DNA of 9,906 bases from JBOGUF01 sp050696075 (GCA_050696075.1 JBOGUF010000094.1:1-9906), one strand, 5' to 3'. Numbered from the stretch's first letter, positions 1 through 7,199 are shown. The notes: generated by a model from the letters alone, not told the origin. Translations and numbers: made by a program.

Positions 1-1
1 C

Positions 2-757
2 TTCACGGTCGCCTCGCTGGTGATCTACGCGATTCCGTTTGCCATCTTGATTGTCGACAACCCGCCCGATTGGGACGGACTGCGGTTCGTGCTCGCCTCG
101 TCCGTGGTCCACGTCGGCTACTTTGTCCTGCTGGCGCGTTCCTATCGCGATGCCGATCTCTCGATCGCGTACCCGATCGCGCGCGGCACGGGGGTGTTGC
201 TGGCGCCGATCCTGGCGGTGCCGATCTACGGCGACCGGCCGACGGTGGCGGCGTGGGTGGGGATCGCGGCCATCCTGGGCGGCATCGTCTGGCTGCATGC
301 CCCGGCGTTGCGGCGGTCGGTCGGTCGGGTGGGGATCGGCGGCGTGCTGGCCGGGCCGCCGCTCTTGACGGGGTTGACGATCGCGACCTATTCACTGATC
401 GACGCCGGCGGCGCGCGCCGGGTGCAACCGCTCGTCTACCTTTATCTCCTCTTCGCCCTCGCCGCGCTCTTCCTGGCGCCGTACATGGTGCGGCGGCGGT
501 GGGCGGCGGTGCGGACGGAGGCGCGGAACCCGCGGTCGGTGGCGGTGGCGGGCGGGGCGGCATTCGGCACCTACGTCATGGTGCTGGCGGCGATGCGACT
601 GGCCCCGGTATCGTACGTCGTGCCGATTCGCGAGGTAAGCATCGTCTTCGCGGTGATGATCGGGGTGTGGTGGTTGGGCGAGCGGTTGAGTCGCGCCCGT
701 GTCGGGGCGTGTCTCCTGGTCACGGCCGGCGTGGTGTTGATCGGGGTTGCTGGGTAA
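2..757 (+). CDS. EamA/DMT-family transporter, 5' end missing
   Basis: Probable inner-membrane permease of the drug/metabolite transporter superfamily; the substrate cannot be told from sequence. The frame is open from base 2 to a TAA at 755-757, giving about 251 codons. A GTG at 20 lies inside a hydrophobic helix and has no ribosome site, so the true start is upstream of the window; full EamA proteins have about 280-300 residues and ten helices. What is visible is a run of hydrophobic helices split by a basic loop (APALRRSVGRVG), as expected between two EamA repeats. Family-like segments are DADLSIAYPIARG in the first repeat and a closing PIREVSIVFAVMIGVW / LGERLSRARVGA pair in the second. 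A short gap to the next gene suggests it is the upstream member of an operon. The family call is firm; the transported compound is unknown. Confidence 0.88.
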   Translation, partial: FTVASLVIYAIPFAILIVDNPPDWDGLRFVLASSVVHVGYFVLLARSYRDADLSIAYPIARGTGVLLAPILAVPIYGDRPTVAAWVGIAAILGGIVWLHAPALRRSVGRVGIGGVLAGPPLLTGLTIATYSLIDAGGARRVQPLVYLYLLFALAALFLAPYMVRRRWAAVRTEARNPRSVAVAGGAAFGTYVMVLAAMRLAPVSYVVPIREVSIVFAVMIGVWWLGERLSRARVGACLLVTAGVVLIGVAG

Positions 758-789
758 GAGATGTCGTTTCGCCGGGAGGCATGGCGTCG

Positions 790-963
790 ATGGAGTCGCG
801 GGCCATAGTCATGGGCGGCATCTTTGTCCTGGCGGGTTGCTTCCTGATCGTCGCCGCGGCCTTGCGCCTGGCCGATACCCGGCCGTGGTACGCGTTCGTT
901 GGGATCCTCATCGTGCTCCTGGGCGTGTCGCTGGTCCGCACCCCGCCGCGCCGGAGGCGGTGA
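790..963 (+). CDS. Small two-helix membrane protein
   Basis: Encodes about 57 residues of unknown function. Two hydrophobic segments (roughly residues 8-26 and 33-50) are joined by a short ADTRPWY turn. The protein ends in PPRRRR, so by the positive-inside rule both ends should be cytoplasmic. GGAGG at 775-779 sits 10 nt before ATG 790 but only 1 nt before an in-frame ATG at 781; I prefer 790, and starting at 781 would add MAS. The gene begins 32 nt after the permease and ends 27 nt before the Kelch gene, so it is probably co-transcribed with both. High-GC DNA makes chance frames common, but the coherent hydrophobic pattern, ribosome site and position in the only sizeable gap support a real gene. 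No family recognised. Confidence 0.62.
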   Translation: MESRAIVMGGIFVLAGCFLIVAAALRLADTRPWYAFVGILIVLLGVSLVRTPPRRRR

Positions 964-990
964 CGCATGAGCGCTAGAGAGGAGATCGTC

Positions 991-2022
991 ATGCACACGC
1001 GATTATCGCGCCGGATCGTTCTGTTCGCGCCGGCTGCCCTGGCGGCGGCGACCGCCGGCCGGGTGGTCGTCGCCCAGTCGACGCCGCCGCCTGGATTGAC
1101 ATGGGTGGAGGGGGCGCCGATTCCGCAAGAGCGGTCGGAACTGGCGGCGGCGGTGATTGAAGAGCAAATCTACGTCGTGGGCGGGTTTGGCGGCGGAGAG
1201 CGCGTGGACCGCTACGACGTGGCGACGGCGACGTGGGAGCGAGTTGCCGATCTACCGGTTGGGGTGCATCATCCCGGTGTTGCCGCGCTCGACGGCATCC
1301 TTTACGTCGGTGGCGGCTACACGGGGAGCGGACATGGCGCCGTCGATCATGTCTGGGCCTACGATCGCGACATGGACGCATGGGAGGAGCGGGCGCCGCT
1401 GCCGGTGGCGAACGGGGCGCTGGGGCTGGCGGCGGTTGAGGGGACGCTGTACGCGGTGGGTGGCGCGACGGAGCGGTTGGGCGGTCCGGTTCATGGCGGG
1501 GTCGAAGCCTATGACCCGGCGGCGGACACCTGGCAGCCGCGGGCCGCGATGCCGACGCCGCGCGAGCACCTGGCGGTCGTGGCGGGGGATGGGGTGATCT
1601 ACACCGTCGGCGGCCGGGCGAACGGCGACGAGGGGGACCAGTTCGCGGCCGCGAATGAGGGCTACGAGCCCGGAACGGATGCCTGGACGGCGTTGCCGGC
1701 GCTGCCGGTGCCACGGGGCGGCTTCACGGGGGTGTACGCGAACGGTCTGGTGGTCGTGATGGGGGGCGAGCGCGGCCCGGACGCGTACGACAACGTGGAT
1801 GCCTACGACCCGGCGCGCGAGACGTGGACCGCGCTGCCGCCGTTGCCGATCGCGCGGCATGGATTGGCCAGCGCGGCGGTGGGCGGGACGGTCTACGCGA
1901 TCACGGGGAGCGTGCGAGCGCGGGGTATCGACAACGTGGCGACGATGCACGTGCTGGACCTGACCGAGGGAGCGGCGACGCCGGTCGTGGATCGCATCGT
2001 GGAGTCCCATCGGCCGGCGTAA
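991..2022 (+). CDS. Exported Kelch-repeat beta-propeller protein
   Basis: A 343-residue protein predicted to fold as a six-bladed Kelch propeller outside the cytoplasm. The N-terminus has a basic SRRIVLF stretch, a hydrophobic core (FAPAALAAATAG) and a likely cleavage near VVVAQ, which fits a Tat-type signal peptide. Six Kelch units follow, marked by double or near-double glycines after a hydrophobic strand (VVGGFGG, YVGGGYTG, AVGGATE, TVGGRANG, VMGGERG, AITGSV) and each followed by a Y-D-x-x-x-x-x-W strand. The segment TWVEGAPIPQERSE after the signal probably closes the ring. There is no catalytic domain; Kelch propellers usually bind proteins or glycans. ATG 991 is preferred because GAGAGGAG lies 6 nt upstream and the resulting n-region is purely basic; an in-frame ATG at 967 (GGAGG 9 nt upstream) would add eight residues. 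The ligand is unknown. A quinoprotein-like gene follows after 30 nt. Confidence 0.85.
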   Translation: MHTRLSRRIVLFAPAALAAATAGRVVVAQSTPPPGLTWVEGAPIPQERSELAAAVIEEQIYVVGGFGGGERVDRYDVATATWERVADLPVGVHHPGVAALDGILYVGGGYTGSGHGAVDHVWAYDRDMDAWEERAPLPVANGALGLAAVEGTLYAVGGATERLGGPVHGGVEAYDPAADTWQPRAAMPTPREHLAVVAGDGVIYTVGGRANGDEGDQFAAANEGYEPGTDAWTALPALPVPRGGFTGVYANGLVVVMGGERGPDAYDNVDAYDPARETWTALPPLPIARHGLASAAVGGTVYAITGSVRARGIDNVATMHVLDLTEGAATPVVDRIVESHRPA

Positions 2023-2052
2023 CGTCGATCGCATTGACGCAAGGGGGAACTC

Positions 2053-4089
2053 GTGTACTCCATAGCTCAACGCTTCAGAGGTCTGATCTCCTTCGCGGTG
2101 CTTGCCGCGTTGGTCGCGGCGACGCTGTTGGGCGGGGCTGCCTCCGCGCAGGAACAGGAGGAAGTGCAGGTCGCGGCCTCGCCAGTGCCGCTGGGGCCGG
2201 CCGTGCCGCCCGAACTGACCGATTTTGCCAACGACTGGCCGGCGCCGAATGGCGACCTGGCCGCCACGCGCGACGCCAAAGGTTCGCCGATCGACGCCGC
2301 GAACGTTTCAGACCTTGAGGTGGCCTGGACCTTCGACGTCGAGGCGACCGGCGCTTTTGGCGGCATGACGGCGCCGCCGCTGGTGCTCGGCGACACCGTC
2401 TACCTCCAGGACATGCAAAGTAATGTCTTCGCGCTCGACCGGGCGACGGGCGAGGTGAAGTGGGAGAAGCGGTACGACATCGGCACGGTTGGGCCGAACG
2501 GGTTGGCCGCCGGGTACGGCCGGATCGTGGGCACGATCGGCGACACGGCCGAAGTCTTCGCCCTCGACGCCGACTCGGGCGCGGAGTTCTGGCGGGTCAA
2601 GCTTTCGAACAACCTGGGCGAGGGGATCGACATGGCCCCGATCGTCCACAACAGCTTCGTCTACGTCAGCACGGTGCCGGGGAACAACGTCGCGTTTTAC
2701 CGCGGCGGCCAGAAGGGGATCTTCTTCGCCCTGGACGCCTCCTCCGGGCACACCGTCTGGCAGTTCGACACGACGACCGACGGTTTGTGGGGCAATGCCC
2801 GCACCAATAGCGGCGGCGGTCTCTGGTATCCGCCCTCGATCGACGAGGCGGGGAATATTTACTTCGGCGTCGGCAACGCCGCGCCGTGGCCGGGCAACTC
2901 CGAGTATCCGAACGCCTCGAGCCGGCCGGGACCGAACGACTATGCCAGCTCGATGGTTTCGCTCGATCCGACCACGGGGTCATTGCGTTGGTACTACAAC
3001 GCCAAGCCGCACGACCTGTTCGACCTCGACTTCCAATTGACGCCGGTGCTGGTCGACACGGAGATCGACGGCGCCACGACGCCGCTGACGATCGGCGGGG
3101 GCAAAACGGGCACCGTCGTCGCGGCCAACCGGGAGACAGGCGAGATTGTCTGGGAAGTGCCGGTCGGCATCCACCAGAACGATGAGTTGCAAGAGATTCC
3201 TGAGGGGGAGACGGTCGAGGTCTATCCCGGCATCCTGGGCGGCGTCGAGACGCCGATGGCCTACGCTGACGGCGTCCTCTTCGTGCCGGTGGTGAATCTG
3301 CCGACGAGCTTCACCTCAACCAGCTTCGACCCCGCCTCGCTCGACCTGACGCGGGGGACCGGCGAGCTGGCGGCGCTGAACGTCACCGATGGCTCGACGA
3401 AGTGGCAGGTCGACCTGCCGCAGGCGATTTTCAGCGGCGTTGCGGTCGCCAACGACGTCGTCTTCACGGCGACGTTGGATGGCGTGATCCGGGCGGTGAG
3501 CGCGGAGTCGGGTGAGGAACTTTGGACCTACCAGGCGGGCTCCGGGGTGAACGCGCCGCCGACCGTGGCCGGTGACATGTTGATCGTGCCGGCAGCCGGT
3601 TTCCTGATACCGCCCGCCGGGGCTGAGGGCGATGCGGCGGCGACCCCAGCGGCCAGCCCGGCCGAGGAGGCTCCGACCAACCAGGTGATCGCCTTCCGGC
3701 TGCCGGGCGGTGAAAGCCCGGCGGCGACCCCGGCCGCAACCGAGGCCGAGGCAGCCGCGTCGCCGGCGACGCCTGCTCAGACGGAGGAGGCCGAGGAGGC
3801 CGGTTCGCCGGTGGCAGACGCCGCGGCGGGTGAGGTCGTGGCGAATGTCGCGCGGCTTGCCTACGACCCGGCGACGATCGAGGTCGCGGCCGGGACGACG
3901 GTGACCTGGACGAACAACGACGTTGTCGAGCACACGGTGACGCATGAGCCCGCGTCGGGCGAACCGCTCTTCGACTCCGGTCTTTTCGCGCCGGGCGAGT
4001 CGTGGAGTTACACCTTCGAGACGCCGGGTGCTTACGACTACGCCTGCATTCCGCACCCGTTCATGGTGGGGCAGGTGATCGTGACGTAG
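2053..4089 (+). CDS. Exported PQQ-dehydrogenase-like propeller fused to a type 1 copper domain
   Basis: A 678-residue exported protein starting at GTG 2053, with AAGGGGG 5 nt upstream. Residues 1-32 form a Sec signal peptide ending ASA. Residues about 55-552 resemble the quinoprotein alcohol/methanol dehydrogenase propeller: an N-terminal W-x-NGDL-x-x-x-R block leading to NVSDLEVAWTF, repeated LD-x-x-x-G-x-x-x-W blade motifs, GVGNAAPW (N275) and PHDLFDLD (H320-D326). Low-complexity Ala/Pro/Thr/Glu segments occur at about 521-543 and 552-593. Residues 593-678 are an amicyanin/plastocyanin-like cupredoxin with all four copper ligands visible: H627, C665, H668 and M671 (C-I-P-H-P-F-M). C665 is the only cysteine in the protein, so the vicinal Cys-Cys of classical enzymes is absent. 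Role inferred: periplasmic or surface oxidation with electrons passed to copper. Substrate and actual PQQ binding are unproven; it could be a non-catalytic PQQ-like propeller. Last gene of the putative operon. Confidence 0.87.
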   Translation: MYSIAQRFRGLISFAVLAALVAATLLGGAASAQEQEEVQVAASPVPLGPAVPPELTDFANDWPAPNGDLAATRDAKGSPIDAANVSDLEVAWTFDVEATGAFGGMTAPPLVLGDTVYLQDMQSNVFALDRATGEVKWEKRYDIGTVGPNGLAAGYGRIVGTIGDTAEVFALDADSGAEFWRVKLSNNLGEGIDMAPIVHNSFVYVSTVPGNNVAFYRGGQKGIFFALDASSGHTVWQFDTTTDGLWGNARTNSGGGLWYPPSIDEAGNIYFGVGNAAPWPGNSEYPNASSRPGPNDYASSMVSLDPTTGSLRWYYNAKPHDLFDLDFQLTPVLVDTEIDGATTPLTIGGGKTGTVVAANRETGEIVWEVPVGIHQNDELQEIPEGETVEVYPGILGGVETPMAYADGVLFVPVVNLPTSFTSTSFDPASLDLTRGTGELAALNVTDGSTKWQVDLPQAIFSGVAVANDVVFTATLDGVIRAVSAESGEELWTYQAGSGVNAPPTVAGDMLIVPAAGFLIPPAGAEGDAAATPAASPAEEAPTNQVIAFRLPGGESPAATPAATEAEAAASPATPAQTEEAEEAGSPVADAAAGEVVANVARLAYDPATIEVAAGTTVTWTNNDVVEHTVTHEPASGEPLFDSGLFAPGESWSYTFETPGAYDYACIPHPFMVGQVIVT

Positions 4090-4091
4090 GG

Positions 4092-4132
4092 GTTCGGAGT
4101 TCGGAGTTCGGAGTTCGGAGTTCGGTGTTCGA
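4092..4132. repeat. GTTCGGA heptamer tandem repeat
   Basis: Four exact GTTCGGA units (4092-4119) are followed by one with a single change (GTTCGGT) and a partial GTTCGA, all head to tail. The array begins 2 nt after the stop codon of the copper-domain gene and ends 15 nt before a terminator hairpin. Similar heptamer arrays are known as short tandemly repeated repetitive sequences in other bacteria, notably cyanobacteria. It is probably a slippage-prone non-coding array in the 3' untranslated region; no function can be read from it. Confidence 0.9.
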
Positions 4133-4147
4133 AGCGAAGAGTTGTGT

Positions 4148-4188
4148 ACGGCCGGGGAGGATGATGGTGCTCCCCGGCCGTTGTTTGT
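4148..4188 (+). terminator. Rho-independent terminator of the left operon
   Basis: A perfect 11-bp stem, ACGGCCGGGGA (4148-4158) with TCCCCGGCCGT (4171-4181), encloses a 12-nt loop and is followed by a T-rich TGTTTGTT tract. It lies 58 nt after the stop of the copper-domain gene and no other gene is nearby on this strand until 4562. It should end transcription of the permease-to-quinoprotein unit. Confidence 0.85.
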
Positions 4189-4189
4189 T

Positions 4190-4561
4190 GGGCGCGGGTA
4201 GCCGATAGGGTGCCTAATCGCGGGCCGACGGGGCGATGATTCAGACTGAGTGTACCGGTCACATCGCGTATTTTATGGGTCTTTAGGCATCCCCCATTAT
4301 TCCTGTTCAGCCGCCGAACACAATAGAACTACAGACAAAGGACGAGGGCGTATTCCCCCTCGAAATGTTTGACCGGAACGTGATCGGCCGGGCCGTCAGT
4401 AGGGTATGCAACATTAATGGGGTATTGTCGTCAGGTCTGATATGGTGTAAAAAGTCATTATCGCCAGCGCGGAACCAGGACAGAACGCGCCTCGGCGTCA
4501 TAGGACGGATGGGGGGGACCATTCTCGTACGACCCGCGAACGCGGGGGGAGAGGCAATGTG
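4190..4561. other. Non-coding spacer before the MarR gene, with candidate structures
   Basis: These 372 nt lie between the operon terminator and the MarR gene and are AT-richer than their surroundings. No convincing coding sequence is present on either strand. Visible elements are a 10-bp pairing (one G-U) between 4208-4217 and 4283-4292, which encloses a GCGATG/CATCGC pairing (4233-4238 with 4262-4267); a CGAGGG/CCCTCG hairpin at 4343-4362; and a CCCGC/GCGGG hairpin at 4533-4546 next to the ribosome site. A weak promoter candidate is described separately. There is no tRNA-like T-loop and no riboswitch I recognise. Confidence 0.5.
4425..4453 (+). promoter_or_regulatory. Weak candidate promoter for the MarR gene
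   Basis: TTGTCG (4425-4430) and TAAAAA (4448-4453) are separated by 17 nt and lie about 110 nt upstream of the MarR start. The match to sigma-70-type hexamers is only partial. A small palindrome, CATTAATG (4412-4419), sits just upstream and could be an operator. Chosen mainly because it falls in the AT-richer part of the spacer. Confidence 0.25.
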
Positions 4562-5029
4562 ATGGAGACTACGCAGTCGGACTTGGCCGAGCGTGCCGCG
4601 CAGCAGACGCTGCAACTCGTACCGCGCCTGCACCGGTGGGCGCAGACGCGGGCGCTCAAAGGTGAGCTGAGCGACATTAGCCTGCGGCAGTTGTCGGCGC
4701 TGGCGATCATCCGCGAGGAGTCGACGACGCTGGGGGAGATCGCGCGCCGACTGATGGTGACGCCGGCCGTCATCACCGGGCTGATCGATCGGTTGGAACG
4801 GCGGGGCTACGTGCGCCGCACGACCGAGCCGGGCGACCGGCGGCGCATCTACCTGGCGTTGACTGACGAGGGGCGGCAGGTGAGCCAGGCCGGGGAGCAG
4901 CAGTTGGTGGAACAGTTGTCCGCGCGGCTGACGCGCTTCTCTGACGAGGAGTTGGCGGCGCTCGCGCGGGGGCTGACGATTCTCGTCGAGGTGATCCCGG
5001 AGCTCGAGGCGGAACGGAACGCCGGCTGA
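4562..5029 (+). CDS. MarR-family transcriptional regulator
   Basis: A 155-residue winged-helix DNA-binding protein, the usual MarR size. Helix-turn-helix residues about 57-82 read LGEIARRLMVTPAVITGLID, then a wing with the hallmark D-x-R (D92 and R94, in EPGDRRRIYLALTDEG). Flanking helices (about 5-35 and 105-150) should form the dimer interface. Such proteins bind palindromic operators as dimers and usually release DNA when they bind a small aromatic ligand or are oxidised; there is no cysteine, so redox control by thiols is unlikely. GGAGAGG (4548-4554) is 7 nt before ATG 4562; a GTG directly in front (4559) is a less likely start. It stands alone on its strand with a long leader, and the next gene converges on it with a 31-nt gap. 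Its targets are not evident; autoregulation is plausible but unproven. Confidence 0.92.
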   Translation: METTQSDLAERAAQQTLQLVPRLHRWAQTRALKGELSDISLRQLSALAIIREESTTLGEIARRLMVTPAVITGLIDRLERRGYVRRTTEPGDRRRIYLALTDEGRQVSQAGEQQLVEQLSARLTRFSDEELAALARGLTILVEVIPELEAERNAG

Positions 5030-5060
5030 GGTTTGCTCGCCCAGGATGTCCGCGATCTGC

Positions 5061-7199
5061 TTACGAGCGGCGGTCCGGGTGGGGACGTGGGGAGGGTGGC
5101 CGCGTCCATTGGGGCGTGAAGCCTTTCGCCCGGAGGGCGTCGTTGAGGTCGGCCAGCGCGTGGTCTGGACCGGCGTCGGGCGTGGTCGGCGGTAGGTCGA
5201 CGACGAGTTCGTCCGGGAAGCGGCGCACTGTGTAACCGGCGGCCTCGATGGCGGTTGCCAGGGCGTCGACGGTGGCCGCGTCGTCGGGCGTAAGGGCGAC
5301 GGCGAGGCGGGCGCGCACGCGGCGGTAGGTGCGCGTCCAGTCGGCCAGCGCGGTCTCGATTTCCTCCGGCAGCGGTTGTCCCTGCTGGTTGGTGAGGAAG
5401 GTCGCGATCTGGGCGACGTCGAAGCCGGCGTCGAGCGCGGCGCCGACCGCCTCCGCCGTAAGCCGATAGTTACTTTCCTGATCCAATTCTTCGAGTTCGG
5501 CGAAGGCCGAGACGGACCAGACCTGGAGCGGGGTCGGGTTGACCAGCGTGATCGTGAGATCGGCGTTGGCAGTGAACCGGCGCCGCTCCGTCGTTTCCGG
5601 CAGTGGCTCGTCGTCGACCAGTGCTTGGCCGGCGGGGGTGAGACGGACGGCGCGAGTGTGGTGCGGGATGGCGGCGACCTCGACGAGGCCGAACCAATCG
5701 AGCGCGGTGGTGAGGGTGACGGCCGCGACCTCGGCGATGGCGGCGCGGCGGCTTTCGTCGTCGCCGTTCTCGCCGACGTGGCGGGCGGTGGCGACGGTGA
5801 AGGTGCTGCCGAGGAGCTCGGGGTCGAGGGCGGCGAGCCAGGCGGCGACGGCGTCGATGGGGTGCCAGGCGCCGGCGTCGAGCGCGCCGAGGTAGCCGGT
5901 GAGCTTGCGGCGGAAGCCGCGCCAGTCGGCGCCCCAGACCTGGACCTCCTCGCGGCCGGCTCCTTCGATCCAGCTCGGACTGGCGAGCCATCGCTCGCGC
6001 AGGCGTGCCATCTGCTCGGGGAAGGGGCGGTCGCGCCAGGCGCGGATGGCCGAGGTGAGGAGGAGCGGTCCGCGGTGTTCCTCCTTGAGGAGTCCTTCGG
6101 CGGCGGCGAGCTCAATCAGGAACTCGATGTAGCCGGCCGGGGGCAGTTCCGGGCCGCGGATCCAGAGCTGGCGATTTAGGCGACGGCGCCAGGGGCGTGG
6201 GATCTCGCCTTCGCGATGCAGGCGTGGCGCGTGCGGCCGGGTGAGCTGGCGCAGGACGGTGAGCAGGTCCCAGGCGAGGGTGGCCGGGTGGCGCCAGGCG
6301 GGCGGGACGACCGTTTCGGCGGCGACCGGGGTGAGCGGCGGCAGTTCCTCGCGCGGGCTCGGCCGCGGAGCGCGGATTTCGGCGGGGATGAAGAGCCAGC
6401 GGCTGCCGTCGGGACGGTAGGTGTGCCAAACGAGGAGCGCGCGTTCGAGCTCGGCGAGGGCATCGCGCAGGCGTTTGGCCTGGCGGGAGCTGTCGCCGGT
6501 CAAGCCCGCGACGTTGGCGGCGTCGGCGAAGGACACCGGTTGGCTCTCCGGCTCGGCGCGGAGGCGTTCCCAGATGCGGGCGGCGTCGCGCTGGCGGCGC
6601 TGGGCGACGGTGGCGACTCGCGCGGCGTCGCCGACCTGGTCCAGCAGGCGGCGGCTAAGTTCCTCACGACCGCGCAGACCGGGGATGACCTTGAGCCCCC
6701 AGATTTGGCCGGCCTCCTCGATCTCGGCGTCGTCGAGCAGGCTCAGCAGCGCCCGCAGGGGGGTGCTGCTGAGGTCGCCGGCGTCGATTTCGTCCTGGAC
6801 GCGGCGGAAGAGGAGGCCAAGCTCGCGGGGGAGAAAGAGGCGCGGGGCGACGCCGATGGGGAGGGGGTCGTCGTCGCCTTCGCGGGCGAGGATTCCCTTG
6901 TGATAGAGACGGGTTGCGACCTGGCGGGCGGTTGGCTCCTCCATTTCGAGGGTGTGGGCGATCTCGTCGAGGGTGAGGGCGGTCTCCTCGCTGACGGCGA
7001 GGAGGCGGACGATGGCCTGTTCGTCGGGGTCGAGGAGGTCCCAGGCGTCGCGGACCGTGCGGGGGTCGGTGAGGGCGCGGTAGAGCGGGCCGACGGCGGC
7101 GCGGTGGTCGTTGGTGTCGAGGGGGATACGCCACGCCCGCGCGATGTGGGCGAGTTCTTCGGGTGGGCGGGCGTGGAGGCGTCCGAGGAGGTTGCGCAT
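5061..7199 (-). CDS. Helicase-associated (XPB/Ssl2 N-terminal-like) domain protein without helicase motor
   Basis: A 712-residue, Glu/Arg/Ala-rich cytoplasmic protein. It starts RPPEELAHIARAW, followed by winged-helix-like segments (about 50-105, with LTLDEIAHTLEMEEPTARQVATRLYHKGIL). Near the C-terminus, residues about 540-645 match the domain called Helicase_C_3 or helicase XPB/Ssl2 N-terminal domain: RRRFTANADLTITL, then an LTAEAVGAALDAGF segment, then FLTNQQGQPLPEEIETALADW. In actinobacteria, proteins with this domain can be encoded beside an XPB-type helicase; none is visible here. There is no Walker A or DEAD/DEAH motif, so it cannot itself be a helicase. A role in nucleic-acid binding is inferred only from the domain. 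ATG 7199 gives the natural N-terminus but the ribosome site is weak. Long open frames on the opposite strand and other frames here (for example 6216-7451 +) are GC-driven shadows. Confidence 0.8.
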   Translation of the reverse strand: MRNLLGRLHARPPEELAHIARAWRIPLDTNDHRAAVGPLYRALTDPRTVRDAWDLLDPDEQAIVRLLAVSEETALTLDEIAHTLEMEEPTARQVATRLYHKGILAREGDDDPLPIGVAPRLFLPRELGLLFRRVQDEIDAGDLSSTPLRALLSLLDDAEIEEAGQIWGLKVIPGLRGREELSRRLLDQVGDAARVATVAQRRQRDAARIWERLRAEPESQPVSFADAANVAGLTGDSSRQAKRLRDALAELERALLVWHTYRPDGSRWLFIPAEIRAPRPSPREELPPLTPVAAETVVPPAWRHPATLAWDLLTVLRQLTRPHAPRLHREGEIPRPWRRRLNRQLWIRGPELPPAGYIEFLIELAAAEGLLKEEHRGPLLLTSAIRAWRDRPFPEQMARLRERWLASPSWIEGAGREEVQVWGADWRGFRRKLTGYLGALDAGAWHPIDAVAAWLAALDPELLGSTFTVATARHVGENGDDESRRAAIAEVAAVTLTTALDWFGLVEVAAIPHHTRAVRLTPAGQALVDDEPLPETTERRRFTANADLTITLVNPTPLQVWSVSAFAELEELDQESNYRLTAEAVGAALDAGFDVAQIATFLTNQQGQPLPEEIETALADWTRTYRRVRARLAVALTPDDAATVDALATAIEAAGYTVRRFPDELVVDLPPTTPDAGPDHALADLNDALRAKGFTPQWTRPPSPRPHPDRRS

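Noticed and set aside
70..780. Upstream in-frame extension of the small membrane protein inside the permease gene
   Set aside because: The extension is Arg/Gly-rich shadow of the permease; only the part from about 781/790 looks like a protein.
829..840. LAGC in the small membrane protein as a lipoprotein lipobox
   Set aside because: The residues after Cys are strongly hydrophobic (FLIVAAAL), so the Cys lies inside a transmembrane helix rather than at a cleavage site.
4208..4292. tRNA or tRNA-like gene
   Set aside because: Length would fit a class II tRNA, but there is no T-loop, D-loop pattern or 7-bp acceptor stem with anticodon arm.
4304..4320. TGTTC-N7-GAACA as a second LexA-type box
   Set aside because: Half-sites are in the opposite arrangement with a 7-nt spacer, unlike GAAC-N4-GTTC.
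4307..6115. 602-codon open frame on the - strand overlapping MarR and the 712-residue gene
   Set aside because: It is Ser/Pro/Arg-rich without domain signal, overlaps two recognisable genes in other frames and crosses non-coding DNA; typical GC-driven shadow.
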